Below are positions 17,551 to 25,741 of a stretch of 64,000 bases of DNA, in pieces. The stretch comes from an uncultured Coriobacteriaceae bacterium (lineage in GTDB: Bacteria; Actinomycetota; Coriobacteriia; Coriobacteriales; Coriobacteriaceae). The stretch is taken from assembly GCA_944320725.1 (NCBI GenBank), contig CALUIM010000014.1:48349-112348 (forward strand), written 5' to 3'. Under the pieces are notes generated by a model. The model was not told the DNA's origin and ran no database searches. It saw only the letters and a program-made list of their open reading frames with translations. Made by a program: the position numbers and the translations under genes. Positions within the stretch are counted from its first letter, which is position 1. Every line of letters begins with the position of its first letter.

Positions 17551-17991
17551 ATGGTTGGTTTTATTCTCACGGGTCACGGTCAATTCTCGAATGGACTTGC
17601 AAGTGCGATTGACATGGTGGCCGGAGACCAGCCGGCGTTCAAGATCGTTCCCTTTGAGGGCTCCCAGGCGGCATCCTATGGCGACGACCTTCGCGTTGCC
17701 ATCACCGAGATGCGCGCTGAGTGCGAGGGTGTTGTGGTGTTTGTCGACCTGCTGGGCGGCACCCCGTTCAACCAGGCCATGATGATTGCCAACGACGTTG
17801 ACAACGTCGAGATCGTCACCGGTACCAACCTGCCGATGCTCATCGAGCTTCTGCTCACCCGTTCCGGCGGCTCCACCGTATCCGAGCTCGCCGAGCAGGC
17901 CGTGCAGATCGGCCAGATGGGCATTACGCATCAGTCGGTCGCCGCGCTTGCCGGCGCTGAGGATGACCTCTCCGATGAGGATGGGATTTAA
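17551..17991 (+). CDS. PTS mannose-family EIIA component
   Basis: Cytoplasmic phosphocarrier of a mannose/sorbose/GalNAc-family phosphotransferase system. It takes a phosphate from HPr-His on its own His9 (MVGFILTGHGQFSNGL) and passes it to EIIB. The family motif FVDLLGGTPFNQA is present. At 146 residues it is normal for a free-standing EIIA. AGGAAGGGG precedes ATG 17551. It overlaps the YajC-like gene by one base (TAATG). HPr is encoded elsewhere in the window at 53585. Confidence 0.92.
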   Translation: MVGFILTGHGQFSNGLASAIDMVAGDQPAFKIVPFEGSQAASYGDDLRVAITEMRAECEGVVVFVDLLGGTPFNQAMMIANDVDNVEIVTGTNLPMLIELLLTRSGGSTVSELAEQAVQIGQMGITHQSVAALAGAEDDLSDEDGI

Positions 17992-18281
17992 TGAGCGAAT
18001 CGTTTCTTCAAAACGTCCTCGCGTCGTCGGTGGCGCTGCTGGCGCTTCTCGTGATCATGGGTGTCGCATACACCATCTGGTCGCAGATCAACATGAGAAA
18101 GAAGCGCAACTACTTCAAGGAGCTGCACACCGAGCTCGCGCCCGGACAGGAGATTATGTTCGCGGGCGGCATCTACGGCATCGTTCAGAGCATCTCGGGT
18201 GATCGCGTGGCGGTCAAGGTGCGCTCGGGTGCGGTGCTCGACGTCTCGCGCTACGCCATCCAGGAGATTGACGCGAAGTAA
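17991..18281 (+). CDS. yajC: YajC-like membrane protein inside the PTS operon
   Basis: Protein of 96 residues with one N-terminal membrane helix (VALLALLVIMGVAYTIW), a basic QINMRKKRNYFKELHTEL segment and the YajC core PGQEIMFAGGIYGIVQSISGDRVAVKV. YajC normally works with SecDF in protein export. Here it is wedged between EIIA and EIIB, overlapping EIIA by one base, with no sec genes near. Its role may be in membrane assembly of the EIIC-EIID complex; that is inference. Confidence 0.85.
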   Translation: MSESFLQNVLASSVALLALLVIMGVAYTIWSQINMRKKRNYFKELHTELAPGQEIMFAGGIYGIVQSISGDRVAVKVRSGAVLDVSRYAIQEIDAK

Positions 18282-18373
18282 GTCGCGTCCAGGAGTGTCC
18301 GCCTGCATTGTGCAAGCGTTCGGATACAAAGCACGGTAGGTCTAGCCATCAAGCGTGAACGAAGGGAACAACC

Positions 18374-18856
18374 ATGGCAGAGCCCAACATTCTTCTCACC
18401 CGTATCGACAACCGCCTGATTCATGGTCAGGTTGCCACGCAGTGGAACTCCACGCTCGGCGCCAACCTCATCCTCGTTGCCAACGATGAGGTATCCGGTA
18501 ACACCATGCGTCAGAACCTCATGAAGATGGCCGCTCCGGCGGGCGTCGCTACCAGGTTCTTCTCGCTTCAGAAGACGATTGACATCATTCACAAGGCGTC
18601 TCCGAAGCAGAAGATATTCATCGTTGCCGAGAACCCGCACGATGTGCTCGCGCTCGTTAAGGGCGGCGTGCCCATCAAGAAGGTCAACATCGGCAACATG
18701 CACATGTCGGAGGGGAAGCGGCAGGTCGCCACGTCCGTGGCAGTTGACGATGCCGACGTTGCCGCTTTCAAGGAGCTTCAGGATAGGGGGGTGGAGCTTG
18801 AGATCAGGCGTGTTCCCAGCACGCCGGTGGAGGACACGGCGAAGCTTTTCTCGTAA
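18374..18856 (+). CDS. PTS mannose-family EIIB component
   Basis: Phosphorylates the incoming sugar using phosphate received on His17 (RIDNRLIHGQVATQW). It has the usual 160 residues. The phrase KVNIGNMHMSEGKRQV is in the region that differs among mannose, sorbose and GalNAc EIIBs, so sequence alone does not settle the sugar. The adjacent AgaS and NagA genes point to N-acetylgalactosamine or another amino sugar. GAAGGGAACAACC precedes the start. Confidence 0.92.
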   Translation: MAEPNILLTRIDNRLIHGQVATQWNSTLGANLILVANDEVSGNTMRQNLMKMAAPAGVATRFFSLQKTIDIIHKASPKQKIFIVAENPHDVLALVKGGVPIKKVNIGNMHMSEGKRQVATSVAVDDADVAAFKELQDRGVELEIRRVPSTPVEDTAKLFS

Positions 18857-18945
18857 GCGCGCGTGTTCGGATGCCGGGAGGAGCCCGGCATGGTAGATCT
18901 GCGAACAAGATGTTCGCACGAAACATTTGAAAGGAGGAGCATTAG

Positions 18946-19743
18946 ATGGACGTCTCAATTGTTCAGATCGCACTCGTCTTCGTCGTCACCTTTATCGCGG
19001 CTATCGACCAGTTCGACTTCCTTGAGTCCCTGTACCAGCCCATCGTGACTGGTGCCGTTATCGGTGCTATCCTCGGTGACCTCAACACCGGCCTGGTTGT
19101 TGGCGGCACCTATCAGCTCATGACGATCGGCAACATGCCGATCGGAGGTGCCCAGCCGCCTAACGCGGTCATCGGTGGCATCATGGCTGCCATTTTCGCT
19201 TGCTCGCTCGACATGGATCCCAACGTGGCCGTCGCCACCGCGATCCCCTTCGCGCTCCTCGGCCAGTACGGCGTCACCCTGTTCTTCACGCTCCGTGCTC
19301 CGCTGCTTGAGTTCTTCCGTGGTTGCGCTGAGAAGGCTGACACCAAGGGCATCACCAAGTGGACGATCGTCTCCGAGTGCATTCTCGGCCTGATCTTCGC
19401 CGTCATCGTGACGCTCTTCTTCATCGGCGGCCTCGCCGTCGGTCAGCAGATCGTCGATTCCATCCCCGAGTGGCTCAACACCGGTCTTTCCCAGGCTGGC
19501 AACATGATGAAGTTCGTGGGCTTCGCCATCCTGCTCAAGATCATGATGAACCGCGATATGTGGGGCTTCTTCTTCATGGGCTTCGGCCTTGCCCTGATCG
19601 CGAGCAACATCGAGGCCATCGCCGGCCCCGCTCTGCTCATCCTGACCTTCATTGGCTTCGGCATTGCTTTCTGGGACTTCCAGCAGCAGACCGAGCTGAA
19701 GGGCGCTGTCTCTGACGGAGGTGACTTCGAAGATGGCATCTAA
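18946..19743 (+). CDS. PTS mannose-family EIIC component
   Basis: Membrane channel subunit, 265 residues, with about seven hydrophobic helices. The family motif GTYQLMTIGNMPIGGAQPPN is clear. It ends overlapping the EIID start by 11 bp, as expected for subunits made in equal amounts. AAAGGAGGAG precedes ATG 18946. Confidence 0.93.
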   Translation: MDVSIVQIALVFVVTFIAAIDQFDFLESLYQPIVTGAVIGAILGDLNTGLVVGGTYQLMTIGNMPIGGAQPPNAVIGGIMAAIFACSLDMDPNVAVATAIPFALLGQYGVTLFFTLRAPLLEFFRGCAEKADTKGITKWTIVSECILGLIFAVIVTLFFIGGLAVGQQIVDSIPEWLNTGLSQAGNMMKFVGFAILLKIMMNRDMWGFFFMGFGLALIASNIEAIAGPALLILTFIGFGIAFWDFQQQTELKGAVSDGGDFEDGI

Positions 19744-20806
19744 TGAGTTCGTCGTACCTGAGCGCTATGAGGATCTGACCCCTGCGCCGAACGTCGATCA
19801 GAAGACGCTCAACCGCATGGCCCTGCGCTCTTGCTGGCTCCAGTCCTCGTTCAACTATGAGACCATGCAGTCCGGCGGCTGGCTGTTCGCCATGATTCCC
19901 GGTCTCGAGAAGGTCCATACCAACAAGAAGGACCTCGCTGCGTCGATGTACCACAACCTGGACTTCATCAACACGCACCCGTTCCTCGTGACCTTCGTTA
20001 TGGGTATCGTGCTCTCCCTCGAGCAGAACAAGGTTGATACCCAGACCATCCGCGCCGTCCGCATTTCCGCGGCTTCCCCGCTCGGCGGCATCGGCGACGC
20101 TCTGTTCTGGCTGACGCTCGTGCCCATCACGGCCGGCATCACCTCGAACATGGCAATCGACGGTAACGTTGTTGCCCCGATCATCTTCCTGATCGTCTTC
20201 AACGTGGCTCAGTTCGCGTGCCGCTTCGGCCTCATGAACTGGTCTTACAAGGTTGGTACGAGCGCCATTGACGCCCTTACCGCCAACATGCAGGCGTTCA
20301 CCCGCGCGGCTTCCATCCTCGGCGTCTTCGTCGTTGGCTGCCTGACCGTCACCATGGGCGCCACCCAGATTAACCTGACCATCCCCAACGGCACCACTCG
20401 TGGCCTCTCCGCTCAGACCATCGTTGTCTCCAACGAGGATGCTGAGAACTTCGCCGATCTCGCGATTGACACCGAGACCGCCGAGGCTGGCGCCATGGGC
20501 GTCACCGACCCCGATGGCAACCCCCTCACCGCTGCTGACGCCGAGGGCAACGCTGTCGAGACCGGCATTGTCGATCTGGGCAACGGCATGAGCTCCGTTA
20601 CCTATGGCACCGTTACCGAGACTCCGGTCGAGTACTCCGTGGCATCCACGCTTGACTCCGTGCTGCCCAAGCTCGTCCCGCTGTGCCTCGTGCTTCTGCT
20701 GTACTTCCTGTTCGCGAAGCACAACTTCACGCCGATCAAGGGCATCGTCTTGCTGCTCGCCATCGGCATCATCGGTGCACTTCCCTTCATCAACCTCTGG
20801 GGTTAG
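19733..20806 (+). CDS. PTS mannose-family EIID component with an inserted loop
   Basis: Partner of EIIC in sugar transport. The N-terminus has the typical TLNRMALRSCWLQSSFNYETMQSGGW, split here over more than one motif, and NTHPFLVTFVMGIVLSLEQ. At 357 residues it is roughly 75 longer than usual. The excess lies between two helices (about residues 205-300), as a polar, acidic Thr/Asp/Ala-rich loop (for example VTDPDGNPLTAADAEGNA) with no membrane character. ATG 19733 follows GGAGGTGA. Two stem-loops follow the stop. Confidence 0.9.
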   Translation: MASNEFVVPERYEDLTPAPNVDQKTLNRMALRSCWLQSSFNYETMQSGGWLFAMIPGLEKVHTNKKDLAASMYHNLDFINTHPFLVTFVMGIVLSLEQNKVDTQTIRAVRISAASPLGGIGDALFWLTLVPITAGITSNMAIDGNVVAPIIFLIVFNVAQFACRFGLMNWSYKVGTSAIDALTANMQAFTRAASILGVFVVGCLTVTMGATQINLTIPNGTTRGLSAQTIVVSNEDAENFADLAIDTETAEAGAMGVTDPDGNPLTAADAEGNAVETGIVDLGNGMSSVTYGTVTETPVEYSVASTLDSVLPKLVPLCLVLLLYFLFAKHNFTPIKGIVLLLAIGIIGALPFINLWG

Positions 20807-20820
20807 GGAAATCGTCTAAC

Positions 20821-20908
20821 GGGACGCGCACCGCGCGGTCGCGCGTCCCGCTCGCACATGAGTCCCCCAAGGCCGCGGCCCCGAGCATCGGGGGCGCGGC
20901 CTTCTTTT
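20821..20908 (+). terminator. double terminator of the PTS operon
   Basis: First hairpin 20821-20849 (GGGACGCGC / GCGCGTCCC). Second hairpin 20869-20903 with a 16-bp stem carrying one G-G mismatch (AAGGCCGCG-CCCCGA / TCGGGG-CGCGGCCTT), then CTTTT. The second is a strong intrinsic terminator. Confidence 0.85.
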
Positions 20909-20942
20909 CACACGCAGCCGACACCGCAAGGGAGGCAAGACC

Positions 20943-21674
20943 ATGGCGCCCGTCGCCCGCAAGCAGCCGTTGTACGACCAGCTTGTCGACATCCTCACCG
21001 AGAAGATCGAGCACGAGTATCGTCCCGGCGACCTCATGCCCTCCGAGCGCGAGCTATCCGAGCGCTACGGTTTGTCGCGCACCACGGTGCGCCTTGCGTT
21101 GCAGGAGCTGGAGCGTCTGGGGCTTGTGATGCGCCAGCACGGGCGCGGCACCTTTGTGGCCGATCGTTCGGCGCAAACCACCAACCTCATGCAGGCCTAT
21201 AGCTTCACCGATCAGATGCGTGAGATGGGCCGTGTGCCCGAGACAACCATCTTGGACTTTTCCGAGATGGAAGCCGATAAGAACATCGCCGAGCACATGG
21301 GCTGCCGGATCGGCGATAGGATTTTCCGCCTGAAGCGTCTGCGCTCGGCGGACGGCATGCCCATGATGGTAGAGCGGACCTACCTGCCTGTCCGCAAGTT
21401 CCTGTCGCTCAAGCGTCCCATGCTTGAGCACAAAGCGCTGTACAAAATTATCGAAGAGGATTTTCACGATAAGATTCGCGTGGCGGAGGAGGAGTTCTTC
21501 GCCAGCATCGCGCGCCCCGCGGATGCGCATCTACTCGGCATTGCCGAGAACGCGCCCGTGCTCGATCTGGTGCGCACCACCTACGACATGAGCAACGAGA
21601 TCGTCGAGTACACGCTCTCTGTTGCCCGTGCCGATCAGTTCAAATACAAGGTCTACCACCGTAGGGCAGACTAG
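20943..21674 (+). CDS. GntR family regulator with UTRA domain (NagR/DasR-like)
   Basis: Repressor of 243 residues. The winged helix (about 1-75: LYDQLVDILTEKIE...MPSERELSERYGLSRTTVRLAL) is followed by a UTRA ligand domain (about 90-235; VERTYLPV...VLDLVRTTYD). In this HutC/NagR branch the UTRA domain senses sugar phosphates such as GlcN-6-P or GlcNAc-6-P. Its position between the PTS genes and agaS-nagA makes it the likely local regulator. Candidate operators lie at 17469, 21691 and 23012. Confidence 0.92.
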   Translation: MAPVARKQPLYDQLVDILTEKIEHEYRPGDLMPSERELSERYGLSRTTVRLALQELERLGLVMRQHGRGTFVADRSAQTTNLMQAYSFTDQMREMGRVPETTILDFSEMEADKNIAEHMGCRIGDRIFRLKRLRSADGMPMMVERTYLPVRKFLSLKRPMLEHKALYKIIEEDFHDKIRVAEEEFFASIARPADAHLLGIAENAPVLDLVRTTYDMSNEIVEYTLSVARADQFKYKVYHRRAD

Positions 21675-21690
21675 CGATACTTCACACCAT

Positions 21691-21699
21691 TGGTAACCA
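21691..21699 (+). promoter_or_regulatory. short dyad upstream of agaS
   Basis: TGGTAACCA has TGGT/ACCA half-sites like the site at 17469, but with a 1-base rather than 4-base centre. It may be a weak operator or chance. Confidence 0.25.
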
Positions 21700-21740
21700 G
21701 GGCGCCGCAGGGTGCCTGAAAACGGCGAGATAAAGGAGAC

Positions 21741-22910
21741 ATGATGTTCGAGAAGAGTCTTGAGGAGCTGCAGGAGCTGGGTGCTCACATCACCACGGCA
21801 GAGATCAAGCAGCAGCCCGATCTGTGGGAGGAGACGTATCGCATCTACGCCGACAACAAGGCAGCGATCGAGACGTTCCTGGCCGAGGCTAACGCTATGG
21901 CCGAGGGTCGCACGCAGGTCATCTTTACCGGTGCCGGCACCTCTGATTACGTGGGTGACACCGCCGCGCCGTATCTCCGCTCCGCCGGCGATACCGACAC
22001 CTACGTCTTCAGCCCCATCGCCACCACCGACATCGTATCTGCGCCCCGCGATTTCCTGCGCCCCGAGGATCCCACGATTCTCGTGTCGTTCGCCCGCTCG
22101 GGTAACTCCCCGGAGAGCCTCGCTGCCGTCGAGGTTGCGCGCAAGTACGTGAAGAACATCAAGTTCCTGAACATCACCTGCGCCCCCGAGGGCAAGCTCG
22201 CCGTTGAGAGCGCCGACGACCCCGATGCGCTCACCTTGCTCATCCCGGGCGCCAACGACAAGGGCTTTGCCATGACCGGCTCCTACAGCTGCATGACGCT
22301 GCTCTCGACGCTCATCTTTGATACCGCTTCCGATGAGGACAAGCTTGCATGGGTGAAGCAGATTGCCGAGATGGGCCGCGAGGTTGTTTCCCGCGAGGAC
22401 GAGATCGCCAGCTACCTGGCGGGTGACTTCAACCGCGTGACCTATCTGGGCTCCGGCTCCTATGTGGGCCTTGCCCAGGAGAGCCAGCTCAAGATTCTCG
22501 AGCTTGCCCATGGTCTCGTGGCAACCTCGTGGGACAGCTCCATGGGGTATCGCCATGGACCGAAGTCCTTCGTGGACGACAAGACGCTCGTCTTCGTCTT
22601 CGTGAACAACGATCCCTACACGCGCCAGTACGATCTCGATATCTTGAACGAGATCAACGGCGACAAGATCGCGCAGAAGACCATCGCCGTCCAGCAGGAT
22701 TGCGGTCCGGTCTTCGAGGGCGAGTCGTTCACCTTCAAGGGCGCGCCTGCGCTGCCCGAGGCCTATCTGGCGCTGCCCTTCATCATGGTTGCGCAGACGA
22801 TCTCGCTGCTCAACTCCGTGCGTGTGGGCAACACGCCCGATACCCCCAGCCCCACCGGTACCGTGAATCGCGTGGTGAAGGGCGTCACCATCCATCCGTT
22901 TGAGGTCTAA
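21741..22910 (+). CDS. agaS: AgaS-type SIS-domain sugar phosphate isomerase/deaminase
   Basis: AgaS acts on galactosamine-6-phosphate (deamination and isomerisation to tagatose-6-phosphate) in GalNAc catabolism. The 389 residues contain two SIS domains. The first has FTGAGTSDYVGDTAAPYLR and SFARSGNSPESLAAV, the second YLGSGSYVGLAQESQLKILE followed by GYRHGPKSFV. Length and layout match AgaS rather than GlmS or FrlB. ATAAAGGAGAC precedes ATG 21741. It sits just upstream of nagA and downstream of the GntR regulator. Confidence 0.88.
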   Translation: MMFEKSLEELQELGAHITTAEIKQQPDLWEETYRIYADNKAAIETFLAEANAMAEGRTQVIFTGAGTSDYVGDTAAPYLRSAGDTDTYVFSPIATTDIVSAPRDFLRPEDPTILVSFARSGNSPESLAAVEVARKYVKNIKFLNITCAPEGKLAVESADDPDALTLLIPGANDKGFAMTGSYSCMTLLSTLIFDTASDEDKLAWVKQIAEMGREVVSREDEIASYLAGDFNRVTYLGSGSYVGLAQESQLKILELAHGLVATSWDSSMGYRHGPKSFVDDKTLVFVFVNNDPYTRQYDLDILNEINGDKIAQKTIAVQQDCGPVFEGESFTFKGAPALPEAYLALPFIMVAQTISLLNSVRVGNTPDTPSPTGTVNRVVKGVTIHPFEV

Positions 22911-22923
22911 GACCGGCTTGCTG

Positions 22924-22963
22924 CAGGGCGGGACGTGCTGGCGCATGTCCCGCCCTGTGTTTG
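22924..22963 (+). terminator. agaS terminator
   Basis: A 15-bp stem with one G-U pair (22924-22938 with 22943-22957) and a TGGC loop, followed by TGTTTG. Confidence 0.7.
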
Positions 22964-23011
22964 CAGCTGTCTTTGGACGCCGATTCGGGGTATGAGTTCG
23001 CTTAGGTAGGC

Positions 23012-23029
23012 AGCCGGTGCGCACCGGCT
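23012..23029 (+). promoter_or_regulatory. 18-bp perfect palindrome upstream of nagA
   Basis: AGCCGGTGCGCACCGGCT lies 18 bases before the nagA start. The centre GGT-N4-ACC keeps the inner bases of the TGGT-N4-ACCA operator layout. It could be a regulator site or a hairpin near the ribosome site. Confidence 0.4.
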
Positions 23030-23047
23030 TCAGCTAAGGAGCAGGAT

Positions 23048-24220
23048 ATGGCTACATATGCAATCAAGGCAGATACATTTGTTCTTCCCGGGGCAACCAT
23101 GCAGGGCGGCTACCTCACCATCACCGATGGCGTGTTTGGAAGCTGGACGTCCGAGGCCCCGGAGGGCATCGAGGTGAAGGACTACTCCGGCTGCATCGTG
23201 GGTCCCGGTCTTGTGGACACGCACATCCACGGCTTCCACAACCATGCCACCACCGACTGCGATCCCGATGCCATCGACGACTCGAGCGTCGCGCTTGCCA
23301 AGTCTGGTACTACGGCCTGGGTGCCCACCACATTCACCGAGTCGGTCGAGGATATCGGGCGTGCGTGCGCCGCTATTGCCGAGGCCGATGATCGCCGCGG
23401 CGAGGATTTCCGCGGTGCGCGCGTAGCAGGCATCTTCCTCGAGGGCCCGTTCTTCACCACGGCGCATGTGGGCGCGCAGAACCCCGCCTTCCTGATCGAG
23501 CCCGATGTCGATGTGTTCGATAGCTGGCAGGAGCAGGCGGGCGGCCGCATCGTGAAGAGCGCGCTTGCTGCCGAGAAGCCCGGCGCCCTCGACTACATCG
23601 CCGCGCTCGACGAGAAGGGCGTGGTGACCGCCATCGGGCACTCCGATGCTACCTACGACGAGTCGCTTGCCGCGGTGAACGCCGGCGCGACCTGCTTCGT
23701 GCACACGTATAACGGCCAGCGCGGGCTGCATCATCGCGATCCGGGCGTGACTGGGTGCGCCATGACGACGCCGTTCACCTACGCCGAGATCATCGTGGAC
23801 GGCAAGCATGTGGTGCCCGCCGCCATCAAGGCGCTTGTCGATGCGAAGGGCTGGCAGCACTGCGTGCCTATCACCGATTGCCTCATCTGCGGCGGCATGC
23901 CCGAGGGCAATTACGTTTCGGGTGGCATGCCGGTCGTCATGAAGGATAACCTCTGCTTCATCCTGAAGGAAGACGGCACCACGGGCTCGATTGCTGGCTC
24001 GGTGCTCACGCTCGCTCGCGGCGTGAAGAACCTCGTGGACTGGCAGATCGCTACGGTCGATCAGGCCATCCGTATGGCCACCGAGGTCGCAGCGCGCTCG
24101 GCCCGCATCGACGACAAGGTGGGCTTCATCAAGCCCGGTCGCGCCGCTGATATGACGATCTTCAACGCCGATATGACGCTCAACGACACGTACGTGGGCG
24201 GCGTTTCGGTGAACGCATAG
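23048..24220 (+). CDS. nagA: N-acetylglucosamine/galactosamine-6-phosphate deacetylase
   Basis: Removes the acetyl group from GlcNAc-6-P or GalNAc-6-P. It is an amidohydrolase of 390 residues. Family motifs are GPGLVDTHIHGFHNH (metal ligands), FLEGPFF (Glu ligand), AIGHSDATYDE and THxYN as VHTYNGQRGLHHR, with GSIAGSVLTL near the end. It is in a sugar locus with AgaS, which favours GalNAc-6-P, although the enzyme may accept both. GGAGCAGGAT precedes the start. Confidence 0.92.
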   Translation: MATYAIKADTFVLPGATMQGGYLTITDGVFGSWTSEAPEGIEVKDYSGCIVGPGLVDTHIHGFHNHATTDCDPDAIDDSSVALAKSGTTAWVPTTFTESVEDIGRACAAIAEADDRRGEDFRGARVAGIFLEGPFFTTAHVGAQNPAFLIEPDVDVFDSWQEQAGGRIVKSALAAEKPGALDYIAALDEKGVVTAIGHSDATYDESLAAVNAGATCFVHTYNGQRGLHHRDPGVTGCAMTTPFTYAEIIVDGKHVVPAAIKALVDAKGWQHCVPITDCLICGGMPEGNYVSGGMPVVMKDNLCFILKEDGTTGSIAGSVLTLARGVKNLVDWQIATVDQAIRMATEVAARSARIDDKVGFIKPGRAADMTIFNADMTLNDTYVGGVSVNA

Positions 24221-24244
24221 TCGCGTAAAGCATCAACGCATGAA

Positions 24245-24288
24245 AACGCGGCGGTCCGCTGAAGTGCGGGCCGCCGCGTTGCTGTTTG
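24245..24288 (+). terminator. terminator between nagA and convergent galK
   Basis: A 15-bp stem with one G-T pair (AACGCGGCGGTCCGC with GCGGGCCGCCGCGTT, 24245-24280), loop TGAAGT, then GCTGTTTG. It separates convergent genes and could serve both. Confidence 0.75.
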
Positions 24289-24302
24289 TGTGTGGAATGA
24301 AC

Positions 24303-25520
24303 CTAGAACGAGCGATCGAGATCGTTGTTCAAATCCCACCATACGGCATAGGCGCCCATGGGGGAGATCTCATAGCGACGGCAGGAACCCTCGCCCAGCC
24401 AGCCGTCCATGCGCTCTTTGAAGGCATCTGCCATGTCGAGCGGCACGAACGCTTGCACCGTGCCACCAAAGCCGCCGCCGTGGATGCGGGCCGCGCCATA
24501 GCTGCCCAGTGCGCGCTGCGCCATGCCAATGACTACCATGGCGGGCTGGTAGGTGCCGCCGGTCGAGATGTTCTGCAAAAACATCGCCGAGCTGGCGCCA
24601 GATTCCTTCGTGCGCTCCAGAAATGTGCGGAAGTCGCCTGCTTTAAGCGCGCGCCACCGCTCTTTGACGAGGCGGTTCTCGCGCCAGAAGTGAATGGCAC
24701 GCAGGACAGCGCGGTCGCCCAGCCGCTCGCGCAGCATGGGCACGGCATCGTCGAAGTCCTCCTCGGCCACCTCGCACAGACGCTTCTTGCCCAGCTGCTC
24801 GGCAACCATCTGCATCTCGCGGGCAACCTGGACATATTCGTAGTTGAACTGCGTGTGGTCACAGCCCACATCGATGAGGAACAGCGCGTGTCCAAACGTC
24901 TCGAAGTTGGCGTCGAGCACCTCATTGGAAGGACGGGCGGGATCTGAGAAGTCCATGAACGAAAGGCCGCCCAAGATGACCGATAGCTGGTCCATGAGGC
25001 CGCAGGGCTTGCCGAAGTAGACGTGCTCCACGCGCTGACAGAGGAACGCGAGCTCGACGGGACCGAGGTAGGGGCCGTCCCAGAGCATGCCCATGGTGCG
25101 TGCGAGCGTGGCCTCGAACGCGCCGGACGATGAAAGGCCCGCACCCGAGGGGATGGAGGTGGCGAGCGCCAGGTTAAAGCCTTGGGGCTCGCGTCCGGTC
25201 TGAAGCATCTCATGGGCAACGCCGCGCACGAAGGCGGCGGCGGTGTTGTGCTCGTCCTCACGGGGCGAGAGATCGTCAAGTTTGATCGAGACCGAGCCAA
25301 AGCCCTTGCTCGCGACATTGATAGTGTCGGTGCCGTTGAGCGCGGCGGCACCGTCGATCGAGGCATCAAGGGCGCCGGCGATGACGCAACCGCCCTCGTG
25401 ATCGGTGTGATTGCCGGCAATCTCAGAACGCGCGGGTGCGTGCACGGTGAGCATGCGTGCCCCGCCGGGGTCTCCAAAGGTGTCTAAGTACAGGTCGTAG
25501 GATTCTCGTTCGGTTAGCAT
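24303..25520 (-). CDS. galK: galactokinase-like GHMP kinase
   Basis: Phosphorylates galactose at C1 (Leloir pathway). The 405 residues show a variant signature, ARSEIAGNHTDHEGG, in place of GRxNLIGEHTDY; this variant is common in Clostridia and Coriobacteriia. The GHMP ATP motif PSGAGLSSSGAFE and the C-terminal RIHGGGFGGTVQAF are intact. Start ATG 25520 follows GGAGGGAGCAGC; the frame is open 14 codons further upstream without a site. It is divergent from the sugar kinase at 25742. Other GHMP sugar kinases are possible. Confidence 0.85.
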   Translation of the reverse strand: MLTERESYDLYLDTFGDPGGARMLTVHAPARSEIAGNHTDHEGGCVIAGALDASIDGAAALNGTDTINVASKGFGSVSIKLDDLSPREDEHNTAAAFVRGVAHEMLQTGREPQGFNLALATSIPSGAGLSSSGAFEATLARTMGMLWDGPYLGPVELAFLCQRVEHVYFGKPCGLMDQLSVILGGLSFMDFSDPARPSNEVLDANFETFGHALFLIDVGCDHTQFNYEYVQVAREMQMVAEQLGKKRLCEVAEEDFDDAVPMLRERLGDRAVLRAIHFWRENRLVKERWRALKAGDFRTFLERTKESGASSAMFLQNISTGGTYQPAMVVIGMAQRALGSYGAARIHGGGFGGTVQAFVPLDMADAFKERMDGWLGEGSCRRYEISPMGAYAVWWDLNNDLDRSF

Positions 25521-25741
25521 GCTGCTCCCTCCTGTGCTTCCCCCTCCAAGCGGGCATCTCACAGATGATTGTAGCTGCTCGCAAGATGTGTGTGCGGTGC
25601 GGGGATAAACGGTAACAGGAACCTCGGACCGGGTGCGCCCGTTAGCGCGGGCGTTTCGGGATACAATCTATCTGGGGACTCTACTCGAAACGTCATGTGT
25701 TTCTTGCCCGGCGCGTGCCGCTGGGCCGAGAGGGAGGTCAT
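25521..25741. promoter_or_regulatory. divergent promoter region between galK and the PfkB kinase
   Basis: TACAAT at 25662-25667, preceded by GGGA, is a -10 candidate for the plus-strand kinase. A short GC stem (CGCCC/GGGCG, about 25637-25654) precedes it. No clear operator repeat is seen. Confidence 0.35.
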
